Below, piece by piece: positions 18,965-28,399 of a stretch of 64,000 nt of DNA. Position numbers and translations under genes: made by a program. The stretch is from an uncultured Aeromonadales bacterium. GTDB lineage: Bacteria > Pseudomonadota > Gammaproteobacteria > Enterobacterales > Succinivibrionaceae. The stretch is from positions 1 to 64,000 of the forward strand of contig CACYPI010000006.1 in assembly GCA_902776275.1 (NCBI GenBank), read 5' to 3'. How positions within the stretch are numbered: the first letter of the stretch is position 1; each line of letters opens with the position of its first letter. The notes beneath the pieces were generated by a model. It worked only from the letters and a program-made list of their open reading frames with translations. It did not search any database and was not told the origin of the DNA.

Positions 18965-19819
18965 TCAGCCAAAGAGGCGCGGGCGCCTGAAGTCGACGAG
19001 GCCGATGGCCGCGCCGACGGCAAGGCCGCCCAAGTGGCAGAAGTTGGCGATGCCGCCCGTGAAGAAGCCGAAGAGTATGAAGACGACGCTCACGGCGAGC
19101 AATCCTGCCGGAAAGCCCAGCGCCTGCGGGGCGTCGGGGCGCTTTGAGATCACCCCCAGGTAGCCGATGACGCCGTAGACCACGCCCGAAAGCCCCCCGA
19201 AGACGCCGTTTTGCAGCGCCATGTACTGCAGGAGGTTGGAGAACGCGGCCACCACGAGCGCAAGCGCCACGAGCTTGCCCGTGCCCAGCACCCTCTCGAT
19301 GGGGCGTGCCAGCGCCTCCCACATCACGAGGTTGAAGGCGATGTGCATGATCCCAAAGTGCAGGAATGCCGGGGTGATCAGGCGGTAGGCGCCCCAGGGC
19401 AGCATCGCGCCCTGGGCGTGGTTGAGCGAGAACATCGAGACCATGAAGTCCTCGTCCGCAAACTCCCCGATGAAGAAGGCGATGCAGATCACCTCGACGA
19501 TCGAGGTCGCCGAGAGCGGGTTCCAGGAGAGCGCCTGGAAGAAGCGCGGCTTCATGCCGCGCCGCTTGGGCGCGCGCGCCCCGCGGCTCCAGGATGGCTG
19601 GCTGAACGAGCTGTCCCAGGGATTCTTGATGAAACGGGCAAGCTCGCGCTTGGCCGCCGGCACGTCCTCCTCCCGCGCAGCGTAGACCGACCAGTGCTCG
19701 GAGGCGCCCGGCGCGGCCTTGGCGGGGATCCCGCGCGAGTTCAGGTAGTCGGCGAAGGTCAGCGCCTTCTCGCGCGGCAGCAGGCAGATCTCGTAGCCTA
19801 ATCCCTGCGACTGAGCCAT
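18965..19819 (-). CDS. glpG: Rhomboid intramembrane serine protease
   Basis: GlpG cleaves membrane proteins within or near the lipid bilayer. Starting at [10 protein letters not shown] (284 residues; E. coli 276), there is an N-terminal cytoplasmic domain (about 1-75) and a six-helix rhomboid core. The core has [14 protein letters not shown] near residues 154-167, the catalytic serine in GGLSGVVYG (Ser211) and the catalytic histidine in NFCHLGG (His262). Its start lies inside the 3' end of hldD (22-nt overlap), so it is coupled to hldD. In E. coli glpG lies instead with glpE and glpR. Confidence 0.95.
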   Translation of the reverse strand: MAQSQGLGYEICLLPREKALTFADYLNSRGIPAKAAPGASEHWSVYAAREEDVPAAKRELARFIKNPWDSSFSQPSWSRGARAPKRRGMKPRFFQALSWNPLSATSIVEVICIAFFIGEFADEDFMVSMFSLNHAQGAMLPWGAYRLITPAFLHFGIMHIAFNLVMWEALARPIERVLGTGKLVALALVVAAFSNLLQYMALQNGVFGGLSGVVYGVIGYLGVISKRPDAPQALGFPAGLLAVSVVFILFGFFTGGIANFCHLGGLAVGAAIGLVDFRRPRLFG

Positions 19820-20763
19820 TTCATGTACTCCGCAGTGCCCTGCGCCACGGTCTTGAACTCGACGTCGCAGCCGGCGGCGCGCAGCCTCGTCAGGTCGGCC
19901 TGGGTGTAGCACTGGTAGTGCCCGACCAGGTGCTCTGGGAAGTCGATGTACTCAGTCTGCCCGCGCCCGAAGAACTTGATGGCCGCGTCGGCGATGTGCT
20001 GGAAGGGCTCGGCCCTGCCGGTGCCGCAGTTGTAGATCCCCGAAGGGCCGTGGTGCTCCAGGAACCAGAGGTTGACCTTGGCGACGTCCTCGACGTAGAC
20101 GAAGTCGCGCATGTGCCCGCCGTCGGGGTAGCCCATGCAGCCGCGGAAGAGCTTGGGGTTCTCGCCGCGCTTCATCTGGTTGTAGAGGTGGAAGGCCACC
20201 GAGGCCATCGTCCCCTTGTGGCCCTCGCGCGGGCCGTAGACGTTGAAGTACCTCAGCCCCACGACCTGGGAGTTAAGCGACGGCAGGCGGCGGCGCACGT
20301 ACTCGTCGAAGAGGAACTTCGAGTAGCCGTAGACGTTGAGCGGGCCCTCGTTCTCCCTGCCCTCCACAAAGACCTTGCCGCCGCCGTAGGTGGCCGCGGA
20401 GCTGGCGTAGAAGAACGGGATGCGGTGCGCCGCCGCGAACTCGAAGAGCCTGACGGTGTACTCGTAGTTGTTCTTCATCACGTAGCGGCCGTCCCACTCG
20501 GTCGTGGACGAGCAGGCGCCCTCGTGGTAGATGGCGCTGATGTTCCTCAAGCCGTATTTGGCGTCGAAGGACTTCTCGTCGGAGAACAGGGCCAGGAAGT
20601 CCTGCTTGTCCATGTAGTCGGCTATGTCGAGATCCGTCAGGTTGATGAACTTGTGCCCCTCGGTGAGGTTGTCCACCACCAGTATGTCCGTGATGCCCTT
20701 TTCGTTGAGGGCCTTGACGAGGTTGGATCCGATGAATCCGCAGCCGCCGGTCACTATAATCAT
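19798..20763 (-). CDS. hldD: ADP-L-glycero-D-manno-heptose 6-epimerase
   Basis: HldD epimerises ADP-D-glycero-heptose to the L-glycero form used for the LPS inner core. The 321-residue protein starts [19 protein letters not shown], with the Rossmann motif GGCGFIG, then the family signature [32 protein letters not shown] near residue 90, and the YxxxK site [13 protein letters not shown]. An alternative ATG seven codons upstream exists, but E. coli HldD begins at this position. It is divergent from waaF, whose enzyme uses its product, and overlaps glpG downstream. Confidence 0.97.
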   Translation of the reverse strand: MIIVTGGCGFIGSNLVKALNEKGITDILVVDNLTEGHKFINLTDLDIADYMDKQDFLALFSDEKSFDAKYGLRNISAIYHEGACSSTTEWDGRYVMKNNYEYTVRLFEFAAAHRIPFFYASSAATYGGGKVFVEGRENEGPLNVYGYSKFLFDEYVRRRLPSLNSQVVGLRYFNVYGPREGHKGTMASVAFHLYNQMKRGENPKLFRGCMGYPDGGHMRDFVYVEDVAKVNLWFLEHHGPSGIYNCGTGRAEPFQHIADAAIKFFGRGQTEYIDFPEHLVGHYQCYTQADLTRLRAAGCDVEFKTVAQGTAEYMKWLSRRD

Positions 20764-20921
20764 TGCAATGATGCCTCGAGCCAAGTTATTGAACCGATTG
20801 CGGCGCCATGCGCCGCCGGACTTGCCGGGGCGGATGCCGCCATGGCGCCTGAAGATCGGCGCCTTGCCTGATTTTAACCCATTGGCCCGCCCGTTTGGGG
20901 CCGGCCCCAGGAGGCAGAACC

Positions 20922-21953
20922 TTGCGCCGCATTCTGGTAATCGCGCCCTCGTGGCTTGGCGACATCATCATGTCCCAGGCGCTGCTGAAGGCGCTCAAGT
21001 CGCTTCATCCCTCATGCGAGATCACCGTCTACGCTCCCGCCTACGCGCTCCCAGTGGTGGCGCGCATGAAGGAGGCCGCCCACGCCATCGAAAACCCCTT
21101 CGGCCACGGGCAGCTCCTGCTCATGAAACGCTGGCAGGAGGGCCGAAAGCTCAGAAAGCTTGGCTTTGACACCTGCTTCGTGCTGCCAAATTCCATAAAG
21201 TCGGCCCTGGTGCCCTTCTTTGCGGGGATCCCTGACCGCCGCGGCTTCAAGGGCGAGGGGCGCTACTTCCTGTTAAACTCCATGCGCTGCAACAAAAACG
21301 ACTACCCGCGCATGGCAGACCGCTATGTGGCGCTCGCCTACCCGAAGAACCAGGTGAGGCGCGCCTCCGACCTGCCAAAGTGGGAGCTCCCGGCCCTGGA
21401 GCTCATGGAGCCCTCGCCCGAGCTGCTCTCCCGCCTCAAGCTCGATTTCGGCAAGCCCGCGCTGGCACTGGGCTGCGGGGCCAGCTACGGACCTGCCAAG
21501 ATCTGGCCTGCCGAATATTTCGCGGAGGTTTGCAAGTGGTGGGTCCGTAAGACCGGAGGGCTGTGCATCGCCTTTGGCACCAAGTCCGACGCCGCAGCTG
21601 CAAATGCGGTAGAAAAGGCGCTCTCCGGGGAGGCGCTCTCGCACTTTCGCAACATCGCGGGCCTCACCAAGGTGGATGAGGCGCTCGACCTCCTGGGCAA
21701 GTGCGGCGCCGCAGTCTGCAACGACTCGGGGCTCATGCACACCGCGGCCGCAGCCGACGTCCCGCAGGCTGACATCTTCGGGTCGACGTCCGCGACCTAC
21801 ACCCCGCCGCTTTCTAACAAGGCCGCGTGCATCGAGTCCTCCGAGCCCTGCCGCCCGTGCTTTGAGCGCACCTGCCCCAAGGGCACCTACGCCTGCCTGC
21901 GCGGGATCAGCCCGGAGCGCGTCATCAAGGCGCTAGGGAGCGTCATGAAATGA
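20922..21953 (+). CDS. waaF: ADP-heptose:LPS heptosyltransferase II
   Basis: WaaF adds the second heptose of the LPS inner core on the cytoplasmic face of the inner membrane. The 343 residues match the family: [20 protein letters not shown] at the start, [20 protein letters not shown] near residue 87, [31 protein letters not shown] near residue 265, and [14 protein letters not shown] place the start at TTG 20922 because a perfect AGGAGG (909-914 of this kilobase, i.e. 20909-20914) lies 7 nt before it; an ATG at 20895 adds nine unconserved codons and has no such site. The stop overlaps the waaA ATG by 4 nt. Confidence 0.95.
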   Translation: MRRILVIAPSWLGDIIMSQALLKALKSLHPSCEITVYAPAYALPVVARMKEAAHAIENPFGHGQLLLMKRWQEGRKLRKLGFDTCFVLPNSIKSALVPFFAGIPDRRGFKGEGRYFLLNSMRCNKNDYPRMADRYVALAYPKNQVRRASDLPKWELPALELMEPSPELLSRLKLDFGKPALALGCGASYGPAKIWPAEYFAEVCKWWVRKTGGLCIAFGTKSDAAAANAVEKALSGEALSHFRNIAGLTKVDEALDLLGKCGAAVCNDSGLMHTAAAADVPQADIFGSTSATYTPPLSNKAACIESSEPCRPCFERTCPKGTYACLRGISPERVIKALGSVMK

Positions 21954-23257
21954 GACTCAAATCAGCGTGCTTCATGTTCTGCTACCGCCTTGCCGCGACC
22001 GCGCTCATCCTCCCGGCAGCCTGCTATCTGGCGTTGAGGCGCAGGCGCGATCCGCCTTACGGATGGCGCTTGTGGCAGCTCTTCGGGCTGGCCCTGCCGC
22101 GCCTGCGCGGCGGCTGCGTGGTCTTCCACGCTGCCTCGATGGGCGAGGCAAACTCGCTCAAGGCCCTGGCCGGAACCTTTGCGCTCGCGCATCCGGGCAC
22201 CCGAACCGTGGTGTCGGTCATGACCACCACCGGCAGGGAGGCTGCCCTCAGGATCAAGGGCGTGGACGTGGTGTTCGCGCCGCTTGACCAATTCTGCGCC
22301 TGCCGCAGGTTCTTTCGGAGGCTGCGCCCCAGGATGCTCGTGACGGTGGACACCGAGCTGTGGCCCGAGAAACTTGCCGCCGCGCGCCGCTTCGGCTGCC
22401 CCTTCGTGATCGTCAACGGCCGCATGCAGCAGAAGAACCTTGAGAAGTACCTGCGCCATCCAGCGCTGGCCAAGGATCTCCTGGGGGAGCGCCTGGCCTG
22501 CGTGCTGTGCGCCTCCGAGGAGGACGCCGCGCGCTACCGCGCGCTCGGCGTCCCCAGCGAGCGCGTCGCCGTCACCGGCAACCTCAAGTACGACATAGAG
22601 ATGGATCCGCAAAAGCTCGCCAAAGGGCGGGGGTTCCGGCAGGATCTGGGCTGCCCGGTGCTCGGGGCGCTGAGCCTGCACTCAGGCGAGGAGGTCCTGG
22701 TGATCGGTGCCTTCCTCAGGATGAGGGAGCAGATCCCGGATCTGCGGCTCGTGCTGGTGCCCAGGCACAAGGAGGACGGCGAGGCGGCCTGCGCGCTGAT
22801 GGACTCGAAGGGTCTTGCCTATGAGAGGCGCAGCGCGCTGCGCTGCGCAGAGGACTTCACCTCCCCGGTGCTCCTGGGCGACACCATGGGCGAGATGGCG
22901 CTCTACATCGGCATGTGCCATGCAGCCTTCATGGGCGGGAGCTTCTGCCCCATAGGCGGCCACAATCCCATCGAGCCCGCCTCCTGCGGCGTGCCCGTGC
23001 TCACCGGCCCCGACTTCCACAACTTCAAGGGCGAGTATGCCGCGCTCATGGACTCGGGCGGCGCCGTGGAGTGCCAAAGCGAGGAGGACCTGGCCCAAAA
23101 GGCCTGCGCGCTGCTCTCCTCTGATGAAGAGCTGGAGCGCCGCTCGAAGGCCGCGCTTGAGGCCGTGCAGTCAGGCCGCGGGGCCGTGGGTCGCACGCTT
23201 GAGACCTTGGGCAGGATCCTCGATCACGGGGTGGAGGCGCAGCCGCCGGCGCGTTGA
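21950..23257 (+). CDS. waaA: Kdo transferase
   Basis: WaaA adds 3-deoxy-D-manno-octulosonate to lipid IVA. The 435-residue protein has an N-terminal membrane anchor (FCYRLAATALILPAACYLAL), the motif FHAASMGEANSLKAL near residue 57, TVDTELWPEKL near residue 128, GNLKYDIEMDP, LVPRHKEDGEAA, and GGHNPIEPASCGVPV near residue 338. The ATG overlaps the waaF stop (ATGA), so the two LPS genes are translationally coupled. The presence of kdkA 2 kb away suggests, as an inference, that this is a monofunctional WaaA that adds one Kdo, as in Haemophilus. Confidence 0.95.
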   Translation: MRLKSACFMFCYRLAATALILPAACYLALRRRRDPPYGWRLWQLFGLALPRLRGGCVVFHAASMGEANSLKALAGTFALAHPGTRTVVSVMTTTGREAALRIKGVDVVFAPLDQFCACRRFFRRLRPRMLVTVDTELWPEKLAAARRFGCPFVIVNGRMQQKNLEKYLRHPALAKDLLGERLACVLCASEEDAARYRALGVPSERVAVTGNLKYDIEMDPQKLAKGRGFRQDLGCPVLGALSLHSGEEVLVIGAFLRMREQIPDLRLVLVPRHKEDGEAACALMDSKGLAYERRSALRCAEDFTSPVLLGDTMGEMALYIGMCHAAFMGGSFCPIGGHNPIEPASCGVPVLTGPDFHNFKGEYAALMDSGGAVECQSEEDLAQKACALLSSDEELERRSKAALEAVQSGRGAVGRTLETLGRILDHGVEAQPPAR

Positions 23258-23666
23258 AAAGCTGCGCTCCTTAAGACAGGGGCTGCAGATGATTTGGCAT
23301 CCAGCCCTTGGTTACTTGTCTGACAACTTAATTATCATCTAACTAATCTGCCGAGGATCATCCTGTTTATGAAAGTGCTGTAGCCAAGGGGCCCGCTTGT
23401 CCTACATCACAGATCGGCAATTTTCCCTGGCAAGGCCACGCAGGATTCGTGCCATACCATCGATTTGTTATTTAATTTATTTTTAAAACAATTCTTATAT
23501 ACAGGACAGCTTGCATTTCATAAAATCCAGCCGATTGCCCAAAGCGGGGCCGATCTCGCCTTTGCGTCGCGGTTTTATAAGTTAGAATCGGATTAGTTAC
23601 TGCGCCAAGGCTTTCGAAGACGCAGCCAAGTTTTTCCGACAACAACAACAAGAAAGTGGAAAACCC
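23258..23666. promoter_or_regulatory. Regulatory gap before iclR-type gene
   Basis: A 409-bp stretch with A/T-rich patches (about 23328-23345 and 23460-23525). It contains an 11-bp inverted repeat TTGTC-T-GACAA at 23316-23326, of the type bound by FCD-class GntR regulators, and must hold the promoter of the IclR gene. No small gene or structured RNA could be supported. Confidence 0.45.
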
Positions 23667-24392
23667 ATGCAAGCTAACGAAAACACAAGCCAGTCACTGG
23701 CGCCTGCCCTTGAGAGGGGGATCAGGATCCTGGACATTGTAAGAAGGCTGCGCAGTTGCAGCGTAAGCAGGATCGTCGATGAGTCCGGACTTCCAAGGAG
23801 CAGCGCCTATGTCCTCGTAGGTGCGCTGGCAAAATACGAGATGCTGAGGCAGAAGGACAACGGTGAATACCAGCTTTGGACCAGGGCGCTGATGCTCGGA
23901 CTGGCCGCCGAGGACGCCATCGGGATCAACGCCCCCCTGGCATCCTGCCTCGACCGCCTGGCCGCAGCCCCCGGCGCCGATGCCGCCTGCTTTGCAGTGC
24001 GCGACAGCTTCTCAGCGCGCTGCGCCATCATCAGGCTCCGCCCTGGAGCCGCCTCGCCCTTCCCTCCTGAGGGCGGAAAGATCGAATTCCGTTCCGGCGC
24101 GCTCGGCTGGTGCCTTGAGGCCTTTTACGAAGGCAACGATCGCAGCGGCAGGCCTGAGCCGACCCCTGCGGCGAGGCTTGAGATCGAGCGCGTCCGCGCC
24201 CGCGGCTGGGCCTGCGACCGTCCATCCTCAGGTCCGAAGATCATTGCAGCCCCGGTAGCGGATCACCACGGCAACCTCCTGGGCGTGCTCGCGGTGGCAG
24301 GCGACGGCGGCCGCTTCGCCCCCTCCGGGATCACCTCGGCCGCGCTGGCCCTGCGCACCGCCTGCGCGGATCTCGCGCGCATGCTCGGCTGA
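23667..24392 (+). CDS. IclR-family transcriptional regulator
   Basis: A 241-residue regulator with an N-terminal winged helix-turn-helix (about 12-70: LERGIRILDIVRRL, VSRIVDESGLPRSSAYVLVG) and a C-terminal ligand-binding GAF-like domain that ends IAAPVADHHGNLLGVLAVAG. The layout is that of IclR/KdgR regulators of carbon catabolism. The effector and targets cannot be told: its right neighbour is a convergent flavoprotein gene and waaA lies 409 bp upstream. It has its own promoter region and a strong terminator directly after. Confidence 0.9.
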   Translation: MQANENTSQSLAPALERGIRILDIVRRLRSCSVSRIVDESGLPRSSAYVLVGALAKYEMLRQKDNGEYQLWTRALMLGLAAEDAIGINAPLASCLDRLAAAPGADAACFAVRDSFSARCAIIRLRPGAASPFPPEGGKIEFRSGALGWCLEAFYEGNDRSGRPEPTPAARLEIERVRARGWACDRPSSGPKIIAAPVADHHGNLLGVLAVAGDGGRFAPSGITSAALALRTACADLARMLG

Positions 24393-24398
24393 GACGAT

Positions 24399-24423
24399 GC
24401 GGCCCGGCGCAAGGCCGGGCCGC
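24399..24423 (+). terminator. Terminator after iclR-type gene
   Basis: A perfect 10-bp stem GCGGCCCGGC/GCCGGGCCGC (24399-24408 with 24414-24423), loop GCAAG, followed by TTGTTGG. The T tract is weak. Confidence 0.7.
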
Positions 24424-24442
24424 TTGTTGGCGCGATGCTGCG

Positions 24443-24997
24443 TCAATCCTTCTGCTCTGAGGTCCCTGCAAAGCCCCTTATGAACTCGACGTAGCGCCTG
24501 GCGCTCTCGGCGATGTTCTCGACCGTCGCGGCCGCAGGATCCTCGGCCCCGAAGAACGCGAAGGTGCCGCGGAAGTCAGCCTTGCAGTAGGCAAAGCTCT
24601 GGATGAAGGGCTTGAGGAAGGAATCGAGCTCGGCAGGAGCCTGGTCGCCACCGTAATCCTTCTGACTGCCGCCGCAGCTCACCGCCAGGGCGACCTTGCG
24701 CCCTTCAAGGCGGTGGGCCTTGCCGTAGGCCCAGTCCTTGGTCAGGACCAGGTCAAACCACTGCTTGAGCATCGGCGGGCAGCTGTACCAGTACAGGGGG
24801 AACTCGAACACCAAGGCGTCGTTGTTCTCGATCACCGAATGCTCCACGGCAGGATCGATCACTCCGCGCGGGTAGACGCTCTCAAGGTTGTGGACCACAA
24901 ACTCGTCCGGATACTTCCTCAGTTCCTCCGCCCAGCGGCGGTTGACCACGGAACTGTCAAAGTGGGGGTGGTCGATAAAAATTACGGTCTTTTTCAT
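24443..24997 (-). CDS. NAD(P)H-dependent flavodoxin-like oxidoreductase
   Basis: A 184-residue flavodoxin-2 family protein (KefF, MdaB and NQO1 relatives), an FMN/FAD enzyme that reduces quinones or similar compounds. It begins KKTVIFIDHPHFDSSVVNRR (phosphate-binding region), has the characteristic FEFPLYWYSCPPMLKQWFD near residue 83 and LAVSCGGSQKDYGG near residue 118. AAGG lies before the start ATG. It converges on the IclR gene and is otherwise alone. KefF, the partner of a potassium efflux channel, is one possibility, but no kefC is in the window. Confidence 0.85.
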   Translation of the reverse strand: MKKTVIFIDHPHFDSSVVNRRWAEELRKYPDEFVVHNLESVYPRGVIDPAVEHSVIENNDALVFEFPLYWYSCPPMLKQWFDLVLTKDWAYGKAHRLEGRKVALAVSCGGSQKDYGGDQAPAELDSFLKPFIQSFAYCKADFRGTFAFFGAEDPAAATVENIAESARRYVEFIRGFAGTSEQKD

Positions 24998-25124
24998 GCT
25001 GCCTTATCCTGGCTTCCAAGTTGCCGGCCTGCAGGCCCGCTGCATTTTGCTTTAAGTTTAGTCCGTGCCGGGGCGTTTCGCCCCGCCCTTTCAGCCTGCG
25101 CTCAGGGCGTGCCTTTGACAGATA

Positions 25125-25844
25125 CTACACCGTGCCGGCATGGTGCATTGCTTTGCTCTCTATAAGGGCAAAATCAGTATCATTATAATGCGCTTTACCT
25201 GTTGTCCTGTGGATCTCTTTTAAAAAAGATCTTCTAAGGCGGTCAAGCACGGCCTGGCGCTTGCCGCTATCCATCTCCGTCCTGAAGCACTTGTCAAAAT
25301 CGATGAGGTAGAAATCCCCGCTTTCGGAGAGCAGGATGTTGCGGATGTTGAGGTCGGTGTGCATGATCCCCGCGTCAAAGAACCTGCCGATGGTCATGCC
25401 AAGGCGTGAAAGCTCCTCCTGCGTAAGCAGGCGGCGCGCGATCACAACTGAGAGATCCAAGGCCTCGATGCGCCCGACCACGATGTCCTGCCTTATGAAG
25501 GCGCACCCAGTCTCGCGCGCCGCCACCGGTTGCGGAACCGGCAAACCCTCGGAGCGCATCCAGGAGAGGAGCGAGAACTCGTCAAAAGCCCGGTGCGCGC
25601 GGGGCATGAACGAGGCGAAGCGATCGCCCATCACGCGCCCCCAGAGGCCGCCGCGCAGGTAATGGCGCAGGAAGCAGCCGCGCCCGCCTAAGCTGAAGGA
25701 GAGCGCCTGCCCGCGCCCGCCGCACTCCTTCGCGCCGCCAGCCTTGAGCGCTGCCGCATCAAAGAGCCTTGGCGCCATCTCCTCGCCAAGCCCATTGGAT
25801 GCCATGTACCTCCACTGGCCTATCTTGAAAACGCAACCTTCCAT
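25125..25844 (-). CDS. kdkA: 3-deoxy-D-manno-octulosonic acid kinase
   Basis: KdkA phosphorylates Kdo in the LPS inner core. The 239-residue protein has an eukaryotic-like lipopolysaccharide kinase fold: CFLRHYLRGGLWGRVMGDRF near residue 56, the catalytic loop IMHTDLNIRNILL near residue 160, and the metal-binding DFDKCFRTEMDSGKRQAVL-like block near residue 180. GGAGG lies 6 nt before the ATG. It is divergent from the opsX-like heptosyltransferase gene. In Haemophilus and Vibrio this kinase goes with a single-Kdo core, where OpsX uses Kdo-phosphate. WaaP-type heptose kinase is the main alternative. Confidence 0.88.
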   Translation of the reverse strand: MEGCVFKIGQWRYMASNGLGEEMAPRLFDAAALKAGGAKECGGRGQALSFSLGGRGCFLRHYLRGGLWGRVMGDRFASFMPRAHRAFDEFSLLSWMRSEGLPVPQPVAARETGCAFIRQDIVVGRIEALDLSVVIARRLLTQEELSRLGMTIGRFFDAGIMHTDLNIRNILLSESGDFYLIDFDKCFRTEMDSGKRQAVLDRLRRSFLKEIHRTTGKAHYNDTDFALIESKAMHHAGTV

Positions 25845-25936
25845 GAGAGCCTCCGCCAGCTGATTTTACCTGAACAGGCAGGGTTGCCTGCAGATCACGG
25901 CCGCACGCGCCGGCGTTTGGTAAGATCGCATCCAAT

Positions 25937-27007
25937 ATGACTGCAAGCACAAGCAACAGGAAATCAGCCTGCGTCCTCAGGCTCACCGCATTAGGCGATT
26001 GCGTAAACAGCTTCGGCATGCTCTGCGCCATGCGCGCGTCCGAGCCCAAGGCCGTTCTCGAGTGGATCATCGACCAGCGCTTCGCCCCGCTCTTCCGCGA
26101 CGCGGAGGGCAGGGACATCATCCCCATGGTCCCGCTTGACTTCTCGCGCGGGATCGCAGGCGCCGTCATCCAGGCCCACCGGGCGCTTTCAGGCAGCCGC
26201 TTTGACGCGCTGCTCGACATGCAGACCTCGCTCAAGGCCTCGCTCGTGTCGCTTGCCGTCCGCGCCCGCGAGCGGCTCGGCTACGACTCCGAGCGCTCGC
26301 GCGAGGGTCAGTGCCTCTTCGTCAGCCGCAAGGTGCCATCGCCTTCCAACCCCCACGTGCTCGCTGGATTCATGGCTTTCGCCAAGGCCGCAGGCTTTGG
26401 CGATCTGCAGCCGCGCTGGGACTTCAAGCTTTCAGAGGGCGAGCTTGCGCCCTACCTTGAGCTCTCCTCTGGCAGGCCGCTGTTCACCATCGCCCCCGCC
26501 TCGGCCAAGCCCCAGAAGAACTGGAGCCCCGAAGGCTACGCCGCGCTTGCCGACTATGCCGCAGGGCACGGCTTCAAGGCGGTGCTTGCTGGCACTGCCT
26601 CCAAGCAGGACATTGGCCTGTGCGCGAGGATCTCCGCGCTCGCCTCCTGCGAATGCCTCAACCTCTGCGGCAAGACCTCGCTTCGGCAGCTTGCCGCGCT
26701 GCTTGCCTGCTCAGCGCTCGTGCTCGCCCCCGACAGCGCCTGCATGCACATCGCCTCGGCCGTGAACACCCCGGTGATCGGGCTTTTCGCGGTGCACAAC
26801 CCTGCGCGCGTAGGCTCCTGGAAGTATCCGGACCTCTGGGTCTCGGCCTACCGCGATCTGGCAAAGGCCGAGCTTGGCGGCAAGCACATACCATGGCGCT
26901 ACCGCGTGCGCGACGAGCACGCGATGTCCCACATCACCATCGATGCCGTGAAGGAAGCCTTCGACACGGCGATGGACCACTACGCCCCCCAGGAGGGGAT
27001 CGACTGA
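25937..27007 (+). CDS. Heptosyltransferase, glycosyltransferase family 9 (OpsX/WaaC-like)
   Basis: A 356-residue GT9 enzyme expected to transfer heptose from ADP-heptose to the Kdo region. It starts ... CVLRLTALGDCVNSFGML (nucleotide-sugar motif near residue 12) and has LDMQTSLKASLVSL, FTIAPASAKPQKNWSPEGY near residue 183, and the donor-binding ALVLAPDSACMHIASAVNTP near residue 260. The pattern is closer to OpsX (heptosyltransferase I acting on Kdo-phosphate) than to WaaC, and the divergent kdkA neighbour fits. Its TGA overlaps the coaD ATG by one base. Confidence 0.85.
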   Translation: MTASTSNRKSACVLRLTALGDCVNSFGMLCAMRASEPKAVLEWIIDQRFAPLFRDAEGRDIIPMVPLDFSRGIAGAVIQAHRALSGSRFDALLDMQTSLKASLVSLAVRARERLGYDSERSREGQCLFVSRKVPSPSNPHVLAGFMAFAKAAGFGDLQPRWDFKLSEGELAPYLELSSGRPLFTIAPASAKPQKNWSPEGYAALADYAAGHGFKAVLAGTASKQDIGLCARISALASCECLNLCGKTSLRQLAALLACSALVLAPDSACMHIASAVNTPVIGLFAVHNPARVGSWKYPDLWVSAYRDLAKAELGGKHIPWRYRVRDEHAMSHITIDAVKEAFDTAMDHYAPQEGID

Positions 27008-27510
27008 TGAACACCTCCCCCGCCGTATTCCCAGGCACCTTCGATCCGCTGACGCTCGGGCACCTCGACATAATCCGCCGCGCCGCCAGAGTGTTCGGCC
27101 GCGTGATCGTGGCCGTGGCAGCAAGCCCGGCCAAGCACCCGCTGTTTACGCTTGAGGAGCGCGTGGAGACGGCGCGGCGCAGCGTGCAGGACCTGGGCTG
27201 CGTCGAGGTTAAAGGGTTTTCCGGGATGCTCGTTGACTTCTTGAGGCAGGAGGGGGCGAGCGTGCTCGTCAGGGGCGTGAGGACCGTGGCCGACTACGAC
27301 TACGAGGTCCAGCTTTCAGGCATGTACCGCGTGCTGATGCCCGACATGGAGATCGTGATGCTCCCCACCTCGGGCGATCTCTGCTTCATCTCCTCGACGC
27401 TGGTGCGCGACGTGATCATCCACGACGGCGACATCTCAAAGTTCGTGCCGGGGCCGGTCGAGGAGTTCGTGAAGGCGCACCCTCACTTCTGGCAGCGCGG
27501 GCAGAAGTAG
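27007..27510 (+). CDS. coaD: Phosphopantetheine adenylyltransferase
   Basis: CoaD transfers AMP from ATP to 4'-phosphopantetheine, the penultimate step of coenzyme A synthesis. The 167-residue product has FPGTFDPLTLGHLDIIRRA (T/HxGH nucleotidyltransferase motif) and FISSTLVRDVI near residue 128, both diagnostic. Start ATG overlaps the heptosyltransferase stop. The 3' end overlaps the 3' end of mutM on the other strand by 28 bp. In E. coli coaD also lies between waaA and mutM-rpmGB. Confidence 0.97.
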   Translation: MNTSPAVFPGTFDPLTLGHLDIIRRAARVFGRVIVAVAASPAKHPLFTLEERVETARRSVQDLGCVEVKGFSGMLVDFLRQEGASVLVRGVRTVADYDYEVQLSGMYRVLMPDMEIVMLPTSGDLCFISSTLVRDVIIHDGDISKFVPGPVEEFVKAHPHFWQRGQK

Positions 27511-28301
27511 GTGCTCCGCTGCCCGATGGTCTTCTCCTCGATCGGGGTGCCGCAGCGGACGCAGGGTTCGCCCTTGTGCCCGTAGACGTTCAGATCCTGC
27601 ACGAAGTATCCCATCTTGCCGTCGGCGCCTTGGAAGGTGTGGATGGTGGTGCCGCCCTTGGCGATCGCGGCCCTCAGGGTCTCCCTGATGTGCGCGCAGA
27701 GCTTTTCGCACTCGTCCAATGTCACGTCGCAGGCGCGGCGGTCCGGCCTCACCCCCGACAGGAAGAGCACCTCCGAGGCGTAGATGTTTCCAACCCCCAC
27801 CACGACCTCCTGGTCCATGATCGCCTGCTTGACGGTGCAGCGGTGCTTTGAGAGCGCCTCGAAGAGCCCCTGCGGCGTGAAGCCGCTGCCCAGGGGCTCG
27901 GGGCCCAGGCCGCACAGCCACTTGCTTGCAAGAGGATCCTCCCCGGGCGGAACGTAGCCCAGAAGCCCGAAGCGGCGCGCATCGTTGAGCCGTATGACCG
28001 TGCCTGAGTCCAGGGTGAGTTCGAAGTGATCGTGCTTGATCCTAGGCCCCGGCGAGGCGAGCACGCTCAGATGCCCGCTCATGCCCAGGTGGATCACCAG
28101 CGTCCCCGCGCTGGTCTTGAGCAAAATGTACTTGGCGCGGCGCGACAGGCCCTCGACCTTCGAGTCGATGAGGCGGTCGAGCTCGTTTGGGATCGGCTCT
28201 CGAAGCTTCATTCCGTCGGTCCACACGTCGGTTATGACCGCATTCTCGAGCGCAGGACGGATCCCGCGCATCGTAACCTCCACCTCAGGGAGCTCTGGCA
28301 T
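27483..28301 (-). CDS. mutM: Formamidopyrimidine-DNA glycosylase
   Basis: MutM (Fpg) removes 8-oxoguanine and formamidopyrimidines and nicks the abasic site. Starting MPELPEVEVTMRGIRP, the N-terminal Pro2 and Glu3 are the catalytic residues once Met is removed. HLGMSGHLSV with the beta-lyase lysine region follows, then VGVGNIYASEVLF, and a C-terminal zinc finger CVRC...CPRC at about residues 250-270. 272 residues (E. coli 269). GGAGGCGAGGA lies directly before the ATG. A terminator just upstream (28336-28360) separates it from rpmG, so it likely has its own promoter or depends on read-through. Confidence 0.97.
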   Translation of the reverse strand: MPELPEVEVTMRGIRPALENAVITDVWTDGMKLREPIPNELDRLIDSKVEGLSRRAKYILLKTSAGTLVIHLGMSGHLSVLASPGPRIKHDHFELTLDSGTVIRLNDARRFGLLGYVPPGEDPLASKWLCGLGPEPLGSGFTPQGLFEALSKHRCTVKQAIMDQEVVVGVGNIYASEVLFLSGVRPDRRACDVTLDECEKLCAHIRETLRAAIAKGGTTIHTFQGADGKMGYFVQDLNVYGHKGEPCVRCGTPIEEKTIGQRSTYFCPRCQK

Positions 28302-28335
28302 TCCTCGCCTCCGGCCGCTGGGGCCATATAAAACA

Positions 28336-28360
28336 AAACCCTGTCTCATCAACAGGGTTT
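28336..28360 (-). terminator. Terminator after rpmBG
   Basis: Read leftward, a perfect 9-bp stem (28352-28360 with 28336-28344) with a 7-nt loop is followed by TGTTTT. It lies between rpmG and mutM. Confidence 0.78.
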
Positions 28361-28399
28361 CAATGTTCACGTTGGAAAGGATTGGCAACGGCCATGCCG

